A DNA stretch of 64,000 nucleotides from Nocardia uniformis NBRC 13702 (GTDB lineage Bacteria > Actinomycetota > Actinomycetes > Mycobacteriales > Mycobacteriaceae): NCBI RefSeq assembly GCF_001613345.1, contig NZ_BDCE01000033.1:87476-151475 (forward strand), in the 5' to 3' direction. The notes beneath the pieces are model-generated. The model was not told where the DNA came from. It ran no database searches and saw only the letters and a list, made by a program, of their open reading frames with translations. Positions 35,909 through 45,192 of the stretch are shown one piece after another. Each line of letters starts with the position of its first letter. The stretch's first letter is position 1. A program made the translations under genes and the position numbers.

Positions 35909-37135
35909 ATGTCCCCCAGAGCCATTCATATCCTCGGCGGCAGCCAAACCGATTTCGCCCTCAACTGGCACCGCGCCGGACGAGAATTCGACGCACTCGT
36001 CGGCGAAACCATCGAGCGCACACTGCACAACGCGCGCATCGATCCGGCCGACATCGGCGTCGTGCATGTGGGCAATGCCTTCGGGCAGCTGTTCACCGGC
36101 CAGGGCCAGCTCGGCGGTATGCCCGCCACGGTGCTGCCCGAGCTGTGGGGTATTCCCGCCAGCCGTCACGAGGCCGCCTGCGCCTCCGGCAGTATGGCTG
36201 TACTCGCCGCCATGGCGGATCTCGAATCCGGCCGCTACGACTGCGCACTGGTAATCGGTGCGGAGTTGGAGAAGACCGTGCCCGGCGCACAGGCCGCCCG
36301 CTATCTGGGGGCTGCCGCCTGGGCCGGACACGAAGCCCACGACACCGACTTCGTGTGGCCGACCATGTTCGCGGCCATTACCGACGAATACGACCGTCGC
36401 TACGGGCTCGACGCGGCCCACCTGCGCGCCATCAGCGAGCTCAATATCGGCAATGCCCGCACCAATCCCCTTGCCCAGACGCGTTCCTGGGACTTCACCG
36501 CCGAGAGTTTCGCCGACGATGACACCGCCAACCCGCCGGTAGCCGGGCGACTACGGCGTCAGGACTGTAGCCAGATGACCGACGGCGCTGCCGCCGTCGT
36601 ACTCGTCTCCGATCGGTTCCTCCAGCGCCACAGCACTATTCCGGTCGAACGTCGCGCGGTCATCACCGGTTGGGGTCATCGCACGGTCGGCCTGTCGCTG
36701 GAGGCCAAGCTCCGTGCCTCCGCCGACCAGCCCTACGTATTCCCCCATGTGCGCCGGGCAATGCGCGACGCCCTCGACCGCGCGCGCCTCGCCGAAATCA
36801 CCGAGGTGGACGGCGTGGAGGTACACGACTGCTTCTCCATGTCCGAATACCTCGCCATCGATCACCTCGGTATCACCGCACCGGGCGAGAGCTGGAAGGC
36901 CATTGAATCCGGCGACATCGGCCGCGCCGGGGCCCTGCCCGTCAATCCGGGCGGCGGGCTCATCGGCATCGGCCATCCCGTCGGAGCCACCGGCGTGCGC
37001 ATGCTCCTCGACGCCTACAAACAGGTCACCGGTCAGGCCGGGGAGAGCCAGGTGGAGGGGGCGCGACGCTTCGCCACCTGCAATATCGGCGGCAGTGCCA
37101 CCACCGTGGCGGGATTCGTCGTCGAAGCCGCCTAG
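35909..37135 (+). CDS. SCP2-type thiolase (acetyl-CoA acetyltransferase-like)
   Basis: A 408-aa protein of the SCP-x/SCP2 thiolase branch. The nucleophile is in [11 protein letters not shown], the HDCFSMSEY segment takes the place of the NEAFA box, GHPVGATG supplies the catalytic histidine, and [12 protein letters not shown] near the C-terminus supplies the second cysteine that the upstream thiolase lacks. It starts 8 bases after the ligase stop and is the last gene of the operon. It probably performs the thiolytic step of beta-oxidation-like side-chain shortening. Its stop overlaps the stop of the convergent membrane-protein gene. Confidence 0.88.
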   Translation: MSPRAIHILGGSQTDFALNWHRAGREFDALVGETIERTLHNARIDPADIGVVHVGNAFGQLFTGQGQLGGMPATVLPELWGIPASRHEAACASGSMAVLAAMADLESGRYDCALVIGAELEKTVPGAQAARYLGAAAWAGHEAHDTDFVWPTMFAAITDEYDRRYGLDAAHLRAISELNIGNARTNPLAQTRSWDFTAESFADDDTANPPVAGRLRRQDCSQMTDGAAAVVLVSDRFLQRHSTIPVERRAVITGWGHRTVGLSLEAKLRASADQPYVFPHVRRAMRDALDRARLAEITEVDGVEVHDCFSMSEYLAIDHLGITAPGESWKAIESGDIGRAGALPVNPGGGLIGIGHPVGATGVRMLLDAYKQVTGQAGESQVEGARRFATCNIGGSATTVAGFVVEAA

Positions 37136-37407
37136 ACCGGTTGCGCCGGACCCTGGATCGTCGAATTGCGGCCCCAGATGAACCACGTGACCGGACCGAG
37201 GAACGGGAAGGCCAGCATGAGCAGAATCCATACGGCCTTACCGCCGGATTGGTAATTGCCGGAACGGAATACGCTCACCACGCCCGCGATGAAGAGGACG
37301 ATACCGGCGAGCACAAATGCGATTCCCGCGATAGCGAGGGCGATGGAACCGGCCGTTTCACCCGTACTGGCGAGCGTGGCGGCGGAGGCGAGAGTCATTG
37401 TTGTCAT
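37132..37407 (-). CDS. Small two-helix membrane protein with PLDc_N-type domain
   Basis: A 91-aa protein starting at ATG 37407 ([11 protein letters not shown]). One hydrophobic helix (about 22-46) is followed by a short loop ([11 protein letters not shown]) and a second helix with [14 protein letters not shown], the signature of the phospholipase D-nuclease N-terminal (PLDc_N) family. That family is a small membrane module with no catalytic residues of its own; the function is unknown. The frame is open upstream to 37944, but that part lies antisense to dtd. Convergent with the thiolase, sharing overlapping stop codons. Confidence 0.8.
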   Translation of the reverse strand: MTTMTLASAATLASTGETAGSIALAIAGIAFVLAGIVLFIAGVVSVFRSGNYQSGGKAVWILLMLAFPFLGPVTWFIWGRNSTIQGPAQPV

Positions 37408-37554
37408 GATTATGAGCCTAAGAAACCAACCGGTTTTGACACATCCGGTATCAGCCCTGAAGTTATTCTCGCCGGGATGAGTCGCAGGTCGTACATCGAA
37501 AGGATTACACACCCTGAACTCGGGCGTTCTCCGGCCGCTGGAATGATCGCAAGC

Positions 37555-37998
37555 GTGCGAGTACTGGTGCAGCGGGTCAGTTCGGCGCAGGTGACCGTGG
37601 AGGGCGAGGTCGTCGGACGGATCGATCCCGCCGCCCACGGTGCACCCCAGGGCCTCGTAGCGCTCGTCGGTATCACGCACAGCGATACCGAAGCCACCGC
37701 CAAAGCCCTGGCTGACAAGCTCTATCGCCTGCGCATCCTCGATGGGGAGCGCGCTGCCGCCGACCTGAACGCCCCGATCCTGGTGATCAGCCAGTTCACC
37801 CTCTACGCCGATACCGCCAAGGGCCGTCGCCCGTCCTGGTCGGCCGCCGCGCCCGGTTCCGTCGCCGAACCGCTGGTCGATAGTTTCGCCAGAACTTTGC
37901 GTGAACTCGGAGCGACGGTGGAGACCGGGCGATTCGGCGCACATATGCAGGTGGAATTGGTGAACGACGGACCGGTCACGCTACTCCTCGAGGCGTGA
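37555..37998 (+). CDS. dtd: D-aminoacyl-tRNA deacylase
   Basis: A 147-aa protein that hydrolyses D-amino acids (and glycine) from mischarged tRNA. Family hallmarks are [14 protein letters not shown] at the start, SQFTLYAD in the middle and the cross-subunit NDGPVTL loop at the end, at the usual family length. GTG 37555 is chosen because it gives the family's normal N-terminus (xRVLVQRV); ATG 37543 adds four residues and is also possible. No strong ribosome site favours either. Confidence 0.92.
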   Translation: MRVLVQRVSSAQVTVEGEVVGRIDPAAHGAPQGLVALVGITHSDTEATAKALADKLYRLRILDGERAAADLNAPILVISQFTLYADTAKGRRPSWSAAAPGSVAEPLVDSFARTLRELGATVETGRFGAHMQVELVNDGPVTLLLEA

Positions 37999-38023
37999 CG
38001 CATACTTCGGTAACCTGGCGCTC

Positions 38024-38146
38024 ATGCTCTTGTGGATCAATGGGCCGTTCGGGGGCGGTAAGACCCAGACCGCATACGAACTGCATCGGCGACTGCCGGG
38101 CAGCGTGGTGTGTGATCCGGAAATGGTCGGCTACGAACTCACCTGA
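38024..38146 (+). pseudogene. Truncated P-loop ATPase/kinase fragment (TmrB-like N-terminus)
   Basis: A 40-codon frame starting [20 protein letters not shown], with a perfect Walker A motif and the start of the next strand ([12 protein letters not shown]), then a stop. This is the N-terminus of AAA/zeta-toxin-like P-loop proteins of about 170-200 aa, such as TmrB-like tunicamycin-resistance ATPases. The rest of the fold is missing. The bases just after the stop could encode a short VGVKHIRLS tail in another frame, which may be the original C-terminus left by an internal deletion; that part is speculative. Confidence 0.65.
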
Positions 38147-38179
38147 ACCGAATCACGGTGGGCGTCAAGCACATCCGCC

Positions 38180-39277
38180 TCAGCTGACCTGAACCAGTGC
38201 GCGGGTGGCGGGCACCACCTCGGAGGTCCACCGACGAAGTTGGGTTTCGTCCTGAGATTCGGGCCAGAGCACGAAGGTATCGAAACCGGTGCCCTGCGCG
38301 AGGTCGGCGAGGATACGTGCCCAGCCCGCCGCGTCCGTGTGGATCGGATCCTCACCGCGCAGGCTCACCGACCCCGGACCATCGGTGACCGTGCCGACGA
38401 GCTGCGCCATCCGCATGATGTCGGCGGGGTCGCGGCCCGCGTCGGCGGCGGACTGGGAAATGGTTTCCTGTGCGGCGGACCACTTCTCGTACGGCAGGTA
38501 GTGCGGGATCGGGGCGGCCCAGCCGTCGGCGATTCGCCCGGTGAGCGCATTCGCCTTCGGTCCGACACTGCCGAACCAGATCCCGACCGGATGCGCGGGC
38601 GCGGGCCCGGACTGCACACCGCTCACCGAGTAGTGCTCACCCCGCACTGTCGCCTTCGCCCCCGGCACCCACATGGCCCGGATAATCGCCGTGGCCTCCT
38701 CCAGCGCTTGCAGCGCTTCCGGATTGGTCCGCGACGGCCCGCCCATGGCCGCAATCCCCTGCCAGAAGGCTCCCGCCCCCAGCGCCAGTTCGAATCGCCC
38801 ACCGCTCACCAGATCCAGCGTCGCCGCCTGCTTCCCCAGCATGGCCGGACCCCGCAGCGGCAGACTGGCCACATCCGGAAACACCCGCAGCCGTTCGGTT
38901 TCCGCGAGCACAGTGCTGATCACCGTGAAGGTATCCGCCAGCTCCCCGGCATACGGATGATCCTGAATCCCGAGCAGATCCAGCCCCTCCGCGTCGGCAA
39001 TCCGCGCCAACCGCCGAATCTCCCCCAGCTGCTCCACCTTCGGCGCCAACTGAATCCCGAACCGCAGCTCCACGTCACTCCCACGTCTCGAACCGAAGGG
39101 GGCAGTATCGCATTCCTGCCACGCCTGCTCGTAAGCATCCTCGAGCGCACGGCTACGGAGCAGTTGAATTGCCTTCACGACGGCCGCCGACCGACCCGAC
39201 AATCCCGTCCGGCACACCTCATCGTCGAGTGTCGCTACATCCTCCTCGGACAGACTCACACTCAGCTTCATACGCAC
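38180..39277 (-). CDS. Luciferase-like (F420-type) oxidoreductase with MazE-like ribbon-helix-helix N-terminus
   Basis: A 365-aa frame from ATG 39277. Residues 1-56 (MKLSVSLSEEDVATLDDEV, SGRSAAVVKAIQLLR, LEDAYEQAWQE) match ribbon-helix-helix antitoxins of mycobacterial MazE type. From residue 69 the protein is a standard luciferase-like oxidoreductase (RFGIQLAP, LGIQDHPY, DLVSGGRFELALGAG, IWFGSVGPKA). GTG 39073 with GGGAG about 5 bases upstream would give the oxidoreductase alone (296 aa), so the cell may make the fused form, the short form or both. No toxin gene is adjacent. The fusion is seen in sequence; DNA binding by it is unproven. Confidence 0.8.
   Translation of the reverse strand: MRMKLSVSLSEEDVATLDDEVCRTGLSGRSAAVVKAIQLLRSRALEDAYEQAWQECDTAPFGSRRGSDVELRFGIQLAPKVEQLGEIRRLARIADAEGLDLLGIQDHPYAGELADTFTVISTVLAETERLRVFPDVASLPLRGPAMLGKQAATLDLVSGGRFELALGAGAFWQGIAAMGGPSRTNPEALQALEEATAIIRAMWVPGAKATVRGEHYSVSGVQSGPAPAHPVGIWFGSVGPKANALTGRIADGWAAPIPHYLPYEKWSAAQETISQSAADAGRDPADIMRMAQLVGTVTDGPGSVSLRGEDPIHTDAAGWARILADLAQGTGFDTFVLWPESQDETQLRRWTSEVVPATRALVQVS
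39074..39277 (-). other. Orphan MazE-like antitoxin domain read in frame with the oxidoreductase
   Basis: Codes for a beta-strand KLSVSLS and two helices, as in ribbon-helix-helix antitoxins, then the ALEDAYEQAWQE helix typical of the toxin-binding tail. After about 60 residues it passes without a stop into the oxidoreductase. Probably the remnant of a toxin-antitoxin pair whose 3' half and toxin were lost. Confidence 0.6.
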
Positions 39278-39294
39278 AACGGTACCCAGACAAC

Positions 39295-39329
39295 CGCACC
39301 CGCCTCAGCAGAACTGAAGCGGGTGCGGA
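39295..39329 (-). terminator. Hairpin terminator after map
   Basis: CCGCACCCGC at 39295-39304 pairs perfectly with GCGGGTGCGG at 39320-39329, with an inner TCAG/CTGA stem in the 15-base loop. It starts 18 bases downstream of the map stop. The following minus-strand bases (TTGTCTGG) are only weakly T-rich, as is common in high-GC actinobacteria. Confidence 0.7.
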
Positions 39330-39346
39330 AAGCGTTGCGCGGAAGA

Positions 39347-40147
39347 CTACTCCGGGCGCAGCGTGAGGATGCGCGGGCCGTCCTCGGTAACGGCGACCGT
39401 GTGCTCCCAGTGCGCTGCGCGGGAACCATCCGTGGTGACGACTGTCCAATCGTCTTCCAGCGTCTTGGTTTCCGTGGTACCGAGGGTGAGCATGGGCTCG
39501 ATGGCCAGCACCGAACCGACCACGAGTTGCGGGCCCTTGCCGGGCTTGCCCTCGTTGGGGAGGAACGGGTCCATATGCATTTCGCGGCCGATGGCGTGAC
39601 CGCCGTAGCCGTCGACAATGCCGTAGGCGCGGCCGTGTTCGGCCTCCGCGGCGCGGGTGCCGAGTTCGATGGCGTGCGAGACGTCGGTGAGTCGGTTGCC
39701 GGGGAGCATGGCGGCGATACCGGCTTCCATGGACATCTTGGTGGCCTCGCTCAGCAGGCGGTCGGCCTCGATGAAGCTGCCCACACCGAAGGTCCAGGCC
39801 GAGTCACCGTGCCAGCCGTCGAGAATGGCGCCGCAGTCGATGGAGACCAGGTCTCCCTCGACGAGGACGTCATCGGCGGACGGGATGCCGTGCACTACGC
39901 GGTCGTTCACCGAAGAACAGATCGAGCCCGGGAAGCCGTGGTAGCCCTTGAAGGACGGGACGGCCCCGGCCTCCCGAATGAGCTGCTCGGCAACCTCGTC
40001 CAGCTCCAGGGTGGAAACCCCGGGCTTGGCGGCGGCGCGCACCGCCACCAGCGCACGGCCGACAATCGCACCGGCCGCCGCCATCGCATCGAGCTCACCG
40101 GCGGTGCGGAAAGGCACCACCTTCTTGTTCTTGCGCCCGAAGACCAT
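39347..40147 (-). CDS. map: Type I methionine aminopeptidase
   Basis: A 266-aa enzyme that removes the initiator methionine from nascent proteins. The dinuclear metal ligands are visible: Asp in [14 protein letters not shown] (two), His in GHAIGREMH, Glu in LAIEPML and Glu in VAVTEDGPR. There is no N-terminal SH3-like extension. It follows adk with no gap and ends the secY-adk-map operon, the usual actinobacterial order. Confidence 0.95.
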   Translation of the reverse strand: MVFGRKNKKVVPFRTAGELDAMAAAGAIVGRALVAVRAAAKPGVSTLELDEVAEQLIREAGAVPSFKGYHGFPGSICSSVNDRVVHGIPSADDVLVEGDLVSIDCGAILDGWHGDSAWTFGVGSFIEADRLLSEATKMSMEAGIAAMLPGNRLTDVSHAIELGTRAAEAEHGRAYGIVDGYGGHAIGREMHMDPFLPNEGKPGKGPQLVVGSVLAIEPMLTLGTTETKTLEDDWTVVTTDGSRAAHWEHTVAVTEDGPRILTLRPE

Positions 40148-40693
40148 TCAGCGACCCAGCGCCTGCAGCGCGCGCGTGTTCACGTCGTCGATCTCGCCGA
40201 CGCCCTCGACCGTCACCACGAGACCGTCGTAGTGCTCGAGCAGCGGTTCGGTCTCCTCGCGGTAGACGCGCATCCGGTTGCGGATGGTCTCCTCGTTGTC
40301 ATCGGCACGCTTGCGGGCGAGCATGCGCTCCACCACCACGTCCTCGGCAACCACGAAGCAGAGCACCGCGTCCAGCTTCTTGCTGTCCTGCAGCAGCATC
40401 TTCTCCAGCGCCTCGGCCTGGTCGATGGTGCGCGGGTAGCCGTCCAGCACAAAACCGTTCGCCGCGTCGGGCTCGGCAATGCGGGCCTCGACCATGCGAT
40501 TGGTCACATCGCTGGGAACCAGGTTCCCGGCATCCATGTACTTCTGTGCTTCGCGGCCCAACGCGGTCTGCTGGCTGATATTCGCGCGGAAGAGATCCCC
40601 CGTCGAGATGTGCGGCACACCCAGCTTTTCCGACAGCAGCACGGCCTGCGTTCCCTTGCCGGCACCGGGCGGTCCGAGCAGAACAACTCTCAC
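40148..40693 (-). CDS. adk: Adenylate kinase
   Basis: A 181-aa protein converting ATP plus AMP to two ADP. P-loop [10 protein letters not shown] at the N-terminus, NMP-binding [10 protein letters not shown], and DGYPRT for AMP. The lid is the short form without zinc-binding cysteines, as in mycobacterial Adk. It overlaps the secY stop by 4 bases and abuts map, so the three genes are translationally coupled. Confidence 0.96.
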   Translation of the reverse strand: MRVVLLGPPGAGKGTQAVLLSEKLGVPHISTGDLFRANISQQTALGREAQKYMDAGNLVPSDVTNRMVEARIAEPDAANGFVLDGYPRTIDQAEALEKMLLQDSKKLDAVLCFVVAEDVVVERMLARKRADDNEETIRNRMRVYREETEPLLEHYDGLVVTVEGVGEIDDVNTRALQALGR

Positions 40694-42012
40694 TTGAGGA
40701 ACCCTTCGTAATTTCGATTCATCAACTGGCTCTCGATCTGCTTCACGGTATCGAGGCCGACGCTCACGATGATCAGCACCGCGGTGCCACCGAATGCCAT
40801 ACCGATCGAGCCGCCGGTGCCCCCGCCCATATTGAGGAAGACGTTCGGCAAGATCGCCACCGTACCGAGGTAGATGGAACCGGGCAGGGTGATACGGCTG
40901 AGCACATAGTTCAGATAGTCGGCGGTCGGCTTACCGGGGCGATACCCCGGAATGAAGCCGCCATACTTCTTCATCTCGTCGGCGCGCTCCTCCGGATTGA
41001 AGGTGATCGCGACGTAGAAGTAGGTGAAGAACACGATCAGCGCGAAGTAGATCGAGATATACACCGGGTTATTCGGGTTCACCAGGTACTTCTGGATCTG
41101 CTCCTGCCACCACGCGGGGTCACCGCCGGTGTCCTGGGTCAGCTGCGCCACCAGGTTCGGCAGGTACAGCAGCGAGGACGCGAAGATCACCGGGATAACA
41201 CCGGCCTGGTTCACCTTCAGCGGCAGATAGGTCGAGGAGCCGCCGTACATCTTGCGGCCGACCACGCGCTTGGCGTACTGCACCGGAATCCGGCGCTGGC
41301 CCTGCTCCACGAAGATAACGGCGACGATGATGGCGAACACGGCCAGGACAACCAGCGCGAACTTGAGGTGCGAACCGCTGTCCCAGATCATCTTGCCCTC
41401 GATCGGGACCCGCGCCACGATGCCGGCGAAGATGAGCAGCGACATGCCGTTACCGACACCGCGCTCGGTGATCTGCTCGCCGAACCACATCACCAACGCC
41501 GCACCGGCCGTCATGACCAGCACGATGATGACCATGCCGAAAATACTGGTGTCGTCGAGAATGTCCTTGGGGCAACCCTGCAACAGCTGTCCGCGCGCCG
41601 CGAGCGCCACCAGACCGGTGGCCTGCAGAATCGCCAGCGCGACCGACAGGTAGCGGGTGTACTGGGTCATCTTGGACTGACCCGCTTGGCCTTCTTTTTT
41701 CAGATCCTCGAATCGCGGGATCACGACGGTCAGCAGCTGGACAATAATGCTCGCCGTGATGTACGGCATGATGCCGATCGCGAACACCGAAAGCTGCAGC
41801 AGCGCACCGCCGGAGAAGAGGTTGATGAGCTGGTAGATACCGGCGGAATCACCGCCGTTGACCAGTTCCACACACTCTTGAACATTCTTGTAGCTGACGC
41901 CCGGAGAGGGCAGCGCGGCGCCGAAACGGTAGAGCGCGATCAGGCCCAGCGTGAAGAGAATCTTCCGCCGTAAGTCCGGGGTCCGGAAAGCCGACACGAA
42001 GGCGGAAAGCAC
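40690..42012 (-). CDS. secY: Preprotein translocase channel subunit SecY
   Basis: A 440-aa polytopic membrane protein with the family's ten hydrophobic helices. It forms the SecYEG channel for export and membrane insertion. Diagnostic stretches include [12 protein letters not shown] at the N-terminus, [31 protein letters not shown] and [15 protein letters not shown]. The start is GTG 42012 with GGAGG upstream. It lies in the usual place after rplO, but a strong hairpin separates the two, so it probably has its own promoter in the gap. Confidence 0.96.
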   Translation of the reverse strand: MLSAFVSAFRTPDLRRKILFTLGLIALYRFGAALPSPGVSYKNVQECVELVNGGDSAGIYQLINLFSGGALLQLSVFAIGIMPYITASIIVQLLTVVIPRFEDLKKEGQAGQSKMTQYTRYLSVALAILQATGLVALAARGQLLQGCPKDILDDTSIFGMVIIVLVMTAGAALVMWFGEQITERGVGNGMSLLIFAGIVARVPIEGKMIWDSGSHLKFALVVLAVFAIIVAVIFVEQGQRRIPVQYAKRVVGRKMYGGSSTYLPLKVNQAGVIPVIFASSLLYLPNLVAQLTQDTGGDPAWWQEQIQKYLVNPNNPVYISIYFALIVFFTYFYVAITFNPEERADEMKKYGGFIPGYRPGKPTADYLNYVLSRITLPGSIYLGTVAILPNVFLNMGGGTGGSIGMAFGGTAVLIIVSVGLDTVKQIESQLMNRNYEGFLK

Positions 42013-42059
42013 AGATCCTCCTGGCTAACGACATGGGTCAGGCCATGGCTTCAGCGATT

Positions 42060-42080
42060 ATGGGAAACGCCGATTCCCAT
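42060..42080 (-). promoter_or_regulatory. Leader hairpin upstream of secY
   Basis: ATGGGAA and TTCCCAT pair perfectly around a 7-base loop, about 48 bases upstream of the secY start. CATAAT on the minus strand (42057-42062) overlaps its end and could be a -10 element, though no good -35 is seen. It could be an RNA leader structure or promoter-associated dyad. Confidence 0.4.
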
Positions 42081-42116
42081 GACGGTGTTGGCAGACAACA
42101 CTTGAACTTTAACAGT

Positions 42117-42149
42117 GGCACCGGACGAGCTCGTCACTCGTCCGGTGCC
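42117..42149 (-). terminator. Strong hairpin between rplO and secY
   Basis: GGCACCGGACGAG (42117-42129) pairs perfectly with CTCGTCCGGTGCC (42137-42149), a 13-bp stem with a 7-base loop, 20 bases after the rplO stop. The bases that follow on the minus strand (ACTGTTAAAGTT) are moderately T-rich. It probably terminates or attenuates spc-operon transcription. Confidence 0.75.
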
Positions 42150-42169
42150 TCTGTGTTTTCAGCCTACCG

Positions 42170-42613
42170 TCAGGCCAGCACTGTGGCAGTGCCACCGGCT
42201 GCGGCGATCTTCTCCTTGGCGGAACCGGAGAACTTATCGGCGGAAACCTGAACGGCCACACCGATTTCGCCTTCGCCGAGCACCTTCACGAGCTCGTTCT
42301 TGCGAACGAGACCGGCGGCGACCAGCTCAGCCTTGCCGATGGTGCCACCCTGGGGGAACCGCTCGGCGATATCGGACACGTTCACGACCTGGTACTCGGT
42401 GCGGAACGGGTTGGTGAAGCCCTTGAGCTTGGGCAGACGCATATGCAGCGGCATCTGGCCACCCTCGAAGCGGGCGGGAACATTCTTGCGAGCCTTCGTA
42501 CCCTTGGTACCGCGGCCCGCGGTCTTACCCTTGGAACCTTCACCGCGACCGACACGGGTCTTCTCGGTCTTGGATCCCGGAGCAGGGCGAAGGTGGTGCA
42601 ACTTGATGGTCAT
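42170..42613 (-). CDS. rplO: 50S ribosomal protein L15
   Basis: 147 aa. The N-terminus [13 protein letters not shown] and the Gly/Arg/Lys-rich [17 protein letters not shown] are typical of bacterial L15, which binds 23S rRNA late in 50S assembly. The start follows the rpmD stop by 2 bases, and its ribosome site (GGAGG) lies within the last codons of rpmD. Last gene of the spc cluster before the hairpin. Confidence 0.97.
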   Translation of the reverse strand: MTIKLHHLRPAPGSKTEKTRVGRGEGSKGKTAGRGTKGTKARKNVPARFEGGQMPLHMRLPKLKGFTNPFRTEYQVVNVSDIAERFPQGGTIGKAELVAAGLVRKNELVKVLGEGEIGVAVQVSADKFSGSAKEKIAAAGGTATVLA

Positions 42614-42615
42614 GC

Positions 42616-42795
42616 CTATACCTCCTCAACCTGAACGAGGTGGCGCACGGCGTTGATCAGACCACGGTTCTGCGCGTTGTCGTCGCGAACCACCGTCTTG
42701 CGGATGCCACGCAGCCCGAGGGTGCGCAGCGAGTTCCGCTGATTCTGCTTGGCGCCGATGCTCGACTTGATCTGTGTGACCTTGAGCTGTGCCAT
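42616..42795 (-). CDS. rpmD: 50S ribosomal protein L30
   Basis: 59 aa, start ATG 42795, stop 42616-42618. The sequence begins [20 protein letters not shown] and contains [14 protein letters not shown], diagnostic of bacterial L30. It sits between rpsE and rplO with 2-base spacers, the conserved order. Confidence 0.96.
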   Translation of the reverse strand: MAQLKVTQIKSSIGAKQNQRNSLRTLGLRGIRKTVVRDDNAQNRGLINAVRHLVQVEEV

Positions 42796-42797
42796 GT

Positions 42798-43442
42798 CTA
42801 GGCCCCCTGTCCCGCGCGTGCACGCAGCATGCCCGCAGGAGCCACATCCTCGATCGGGAGACCGCGACGGGCGGCAACCTCTTCGGGACGCTGCAGCATC
42901 TTGAGGGCAGCAACGGTGGCGTGCACGACGTTGATGGCGTTATCGCTACCGAGCGACTTCGCCAGAATGTCGTGGATACCAGCGCACTCCAGCACGGCAC
43001 GAGCCGCGCCACCGGCGATCACACCGGTACCGGGCGAAGCCGGACGCAGCATGACGACACCGGCCGCCGCCTCACCCTGGACCGGGTGGACGATGGTGGA
43101 GCCGATCATCGGGACGCGGAAGAAGCTCTTGCGAGCCTCCTCGACACCCTTCTGGATGGCCGCGGGAACTTCCTTGGCCTTGCCGTAGCCGACGCCGACC
43201 AGACCGTTGCCGTCACCGACGATCACGAGGGCGGTGAAGCTGAAGCGACGACCACCCTTCACGACCTTGGAGACGCGGTTGATCGCGACTACGCGCTCGA
43301 GATTGTTCTTCTCGGCCGGCTGCTGATCGCGACGATCGCCACGGCCACGGCCGCGGTTGTCGCGGTCGTTGCCACCCGGGCCGCTGTTGTTCTGTCCGGC
43401 GGGACCATTGTTTCCGCCGTCACGCCGTTGACGTCCCGGCAT
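42798..43442 (-). CDS. rpsE: 30S ribosomal protein S5
   Basis: 214 aa with an actinobacterial-type Gly/Asn/Arg-rich N-terminal extension of about 45 residues. The double-stranded-RNA-binding and S5 C-terminal domains follow ([53 protein letters not shown]). S5 acts in decoding accuracy and mRNA unwinding. Followed by rpmD after 2 bases. Confidence 0.97.
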   Translation of the reverse strand: MPGRQRRDGGNNGPAGQNNSGPGGNDRDNRGRGRGDRRDQQPAEKNNLERVVAINRVSKVVKGGRRFSFTALVIVGDGNGLVGVGYGKAKEVPAAIQKGVEEARKSFFRVPMIGSTIVHPVQGEAAAGVVMLRPASPGTGVIAGGAARAVLECAGIHDILAKSLGSDNAINVVHATVAALKMLQRPEEVAARRGLPIEDVAPAGMLRARAGQGA

Positions 43443-43473
43443 CAGACGTTCCTTCCGTTCGCAGTGTTGATCA

Positions 43474-43881
43474 TCAGAACTTCAGCCCACCTTCACGGGC
43501 GGCATCGGCGAGCGCCGCGATACGGCCGTGGTAGTCCTTGCCACCACGGTCGAACACGACGGCGTCGACGCCGGCGGCCTTGGCGCGGGCGGCGATGAGC
43601 TCGCCGACCTTGGCGCCCTTGGCGGACTTGTCACCCTCGAGCGCACGCACGTCGGCTTCGACGGTCGACGCGGCGGCAAGAGTCTTGCCGATCGAGTCGT
43701 CCACGAGCTGAGCGTGCAGGTGCCGCGCCGAACGGTGCACCACCAGGCGCGGACGCTCGGTGGTTCCTTCGATCTTCTTGCGGAGGCGGAAGTGGCGACG
43801 CGTCTTGGACAGACGACGCGCGGTCGAGGCATCCGTGCCGATCGGCTTGCGCCGACGTTTCTGGTTCTCAGTTTGTGCCAT
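43474..43881 (-). CDS. rplR: 50S ribosomal protein L18
   Basis: 135 aa. [18 protein letters not shown] and [20 protein letters not shown] are typical of L18, which binds 5S rRNA with L5 and L25; the C-terminus AYHGR-type [16 protein letters not shown] fits as well. It starts 3 bases after the rplF stop. Confidence 0.97.
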   Translation of the reverse strand: MAQTENQKRRRKPIGTDASTARRLSKTRRHFRLRKKIEGTTERPRLVVHRSARHLHAQLVDDSIGKTLAAASTVEADVRALEGDKSAKGAKVGELIAARAKAAGVDAVVFDRGGKDYHGRIAALADAAREGGLKF

Positions 43882-43884
43882 GGC

Positions 43885-44424
43885 TTACTTACCCGTCTTT
43901 CCGACCTTGCGGCGAACGACCTCACCGGCGTAGCGGATGCCCTTACCCTTGTACGGGTCGGGCTTACGCAGGCCGTGGATCACCGCTGCGATCTGGCCGA
44001 CCTTCTGCTTGTCGATACCCGAGACCGAGAACTTGGTCGGGGACTCCACCGCGAAGGTGATGCCCTCGGGGGCGTCGATCGGCACCGCGTGGCTGTAGCC
44101 CAGGGCGAACTCGAGGTTCGAACCCTTGGCCTGCACGCGGTAACCAACGCCGAAGATTTCCATCTTCTTCTCGTAGCCCTTGGTGACGCCCTCGATCATA
44201 TTGGCGACCAGGGTGCGGGTCAGGCCGTGCAGCGAGCGGTTCGCACGCTCGTCGTTCGGACGGACGACCTCGAGTTCACCGGTCTCACCCTTGGTGATGA
44301 CGATGGGCTCGGCGACCACGTGCGACAGGGTGCCCTTGGGACCCTTGACCGACACGCTCTGGCCTTCGATGCTCACCTCGACACCGGCGGGAACCGGAAT
44401 CGGCTTCTTACCGATACGCGACAT
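43885..44424 (-). CDS. rplF: 50S ribosomal protein L6
   Basis: 179 aa. The start [15 protein letters not shown] and the C-terminal signature [13 protein letters not shown] are diagnostic. Two repeated alpha/beta domains bind 23S rRNA near the factor-binding site. It lies between rpsH and rplR in the standard order. Confidence 0.97.
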   Translation of the reverse strand: MSRIGKKPIPVPAGVEVSIEGQSVSVKGPKGTLSHVVAEPIVITKGETGELEVVRPNDERANRSLHGLTRTLVANMIEGVTKGYEKKMEIFGVGYRVQAKGSNLEFALGYSHAVPIDAPEGITFAVESPTKFSVSGIDKQKVGQIAAVIHGLRKPDPYKGKGIRYAGEVVRRKVGKTGK

Positions 44425-44438
44425 TGTTCCTACCTCCC

Positions 44439-44837
44439 TTACCAGACGTAGGCGAGGACTTCCCCGCCCACACTCTGCTGCTTGGCCTGACGGTCCGTGA
44501 GGAGCCCCTGGGACGTGGAGATGATCGCCACGCCGAGGCCACCCAGCACCTTGGGCAGGTTGGTGGATTTCGCGTACACACGAAGACCGGGCTTCGAGAC
44601 GCGGCGGACACCCTGGAGGGAGCGCTCACGGCTCGGGCCGTACTTGAGGTCGACGATCAGGGTCTGGCCGACAGGCGCCTCTTCGGTGCGGTAGTCGGCG
44701 ATGTAGCCCTCGCGCTTGAGGATCTCGGCGATATTCGCCTTGAGCTTCGAGTGCGGAGCCTTCACCTGGTCGTGGTACGCCGAGTTGGCGTTGCGCAGAC
44801 GAGTCAAGAAGTCTGCGATGGGGTCAGTCATGGTCAT
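44439..44837 (-). CDS. rpsH: 30S ribosomal protein S8
   Basis: 132 aa. [15 protein letters not shown] at the start, and the C-terminal [12 protein letters not shown] and GGEVLAYVW are diagnostic of S8, the central 16S rRNA-binding protein and spc-operon translational repressor in other bacteria. Start ATG 44837; a second ATG two codons later is equally possible. It is preceded by a 165-base spacer with a hairpin, unusually long for this operon. Confidence 0.97.
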   Translation of the reverse strand: MTMTDPIADFLTRLRNANSAYHDQVKAPHSKLKANIAEILKREGYIADYRTEEAPVGQTLIVDLKYGPSRERSLQGVRRVSKPGLRVYAKSTNLPKVLGGLGVAIISTSQGLLTDRQAKQQSVGGEVLAYVW

Positions 44838-44959
44838 GTTTTTGACCGTTTACCTTTCTCGCCGCGGTTCCCATACAGCACCGTCACACGGGCGGTCGTG
44901 GGCCTACAACGAAGTGGGGTTTGTGCTCGCCGGTTACCCGGCGAACGTTTCTGTCCGAC

Positions 44960-44981
44960 GCCCCGGCTCGAGAGCCGGGGC
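44960..44981 (-). promoter_or_regulatory. Intercistronic hairpin between rpsZ and rpsH
   Basis: GCCCCGGCT and AGCCGGGGC form a perfect 9-bp stem with a CGAG loop, 21 bases downstream of the rpsZ stop, in a 165-base spacer inside an otherwise compact operon. No T-run follows, so an mRNA-processing, attenuation or ribosomal-protein-binding element is as likely as a terminator. Confidence 0.55.
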
Positions 44982-45002
44982 AGCGGAAAGTCTGTGGGCG
45001 AC

Positions 45003-45188
45003 TTACCAAGAAGACTTGTGCACGCCCGGGAGTTCGCCACGGTGGGCCATCTCGCGCAGGCAGATGCGGCACAGGCCGAACTTGCGGTAGACCGCGTGCG
45101 GACGGCCGCAGCGCTGGCAGCGGGTGTAACCGCGGACCGCGAACTTCGGCTTGGCGTTGGCCTTGTTGACGAGGGCTTTCTTAGCCAT
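45003..45188 (-). CDS. rpsZ: 30S ribosomal protein S14 type Z (zinc-binding)
   Basis: 61 aa. [20 protein letters not shown] gives the C-x2-C-x12-C-x2-C zinc ribbon of the short S14 form. Mycobacteria encode this form in the spc operon and often keep a zinc-free paralogue elsewhere for zinc shortage. It follows rplE after 4 bases. Confidence 0.97.
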   Translation of the reverse strand: MAKKALVNKANAKPKFAVRGYTRCQRCGRPHAVYRKFGLCRICLREMAHRGELPGVHKSSW

Positions 45189-45192
45189 GTGC

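Noticed and set aside
37408..37944. N-terminal extension of the PLDc_N-type membrane protein
   Set aside because: It is antisense to dtd and has no hydrophobic or family features; ATG 37407 begins the recognisable protein.
38240..40711. 823-codon plus-strand frame opposite the oxidoreductase, map and adk
   Set aside because: It covers three well-identified minus-strand genes and their spacers; His/Arg-rich shadow.
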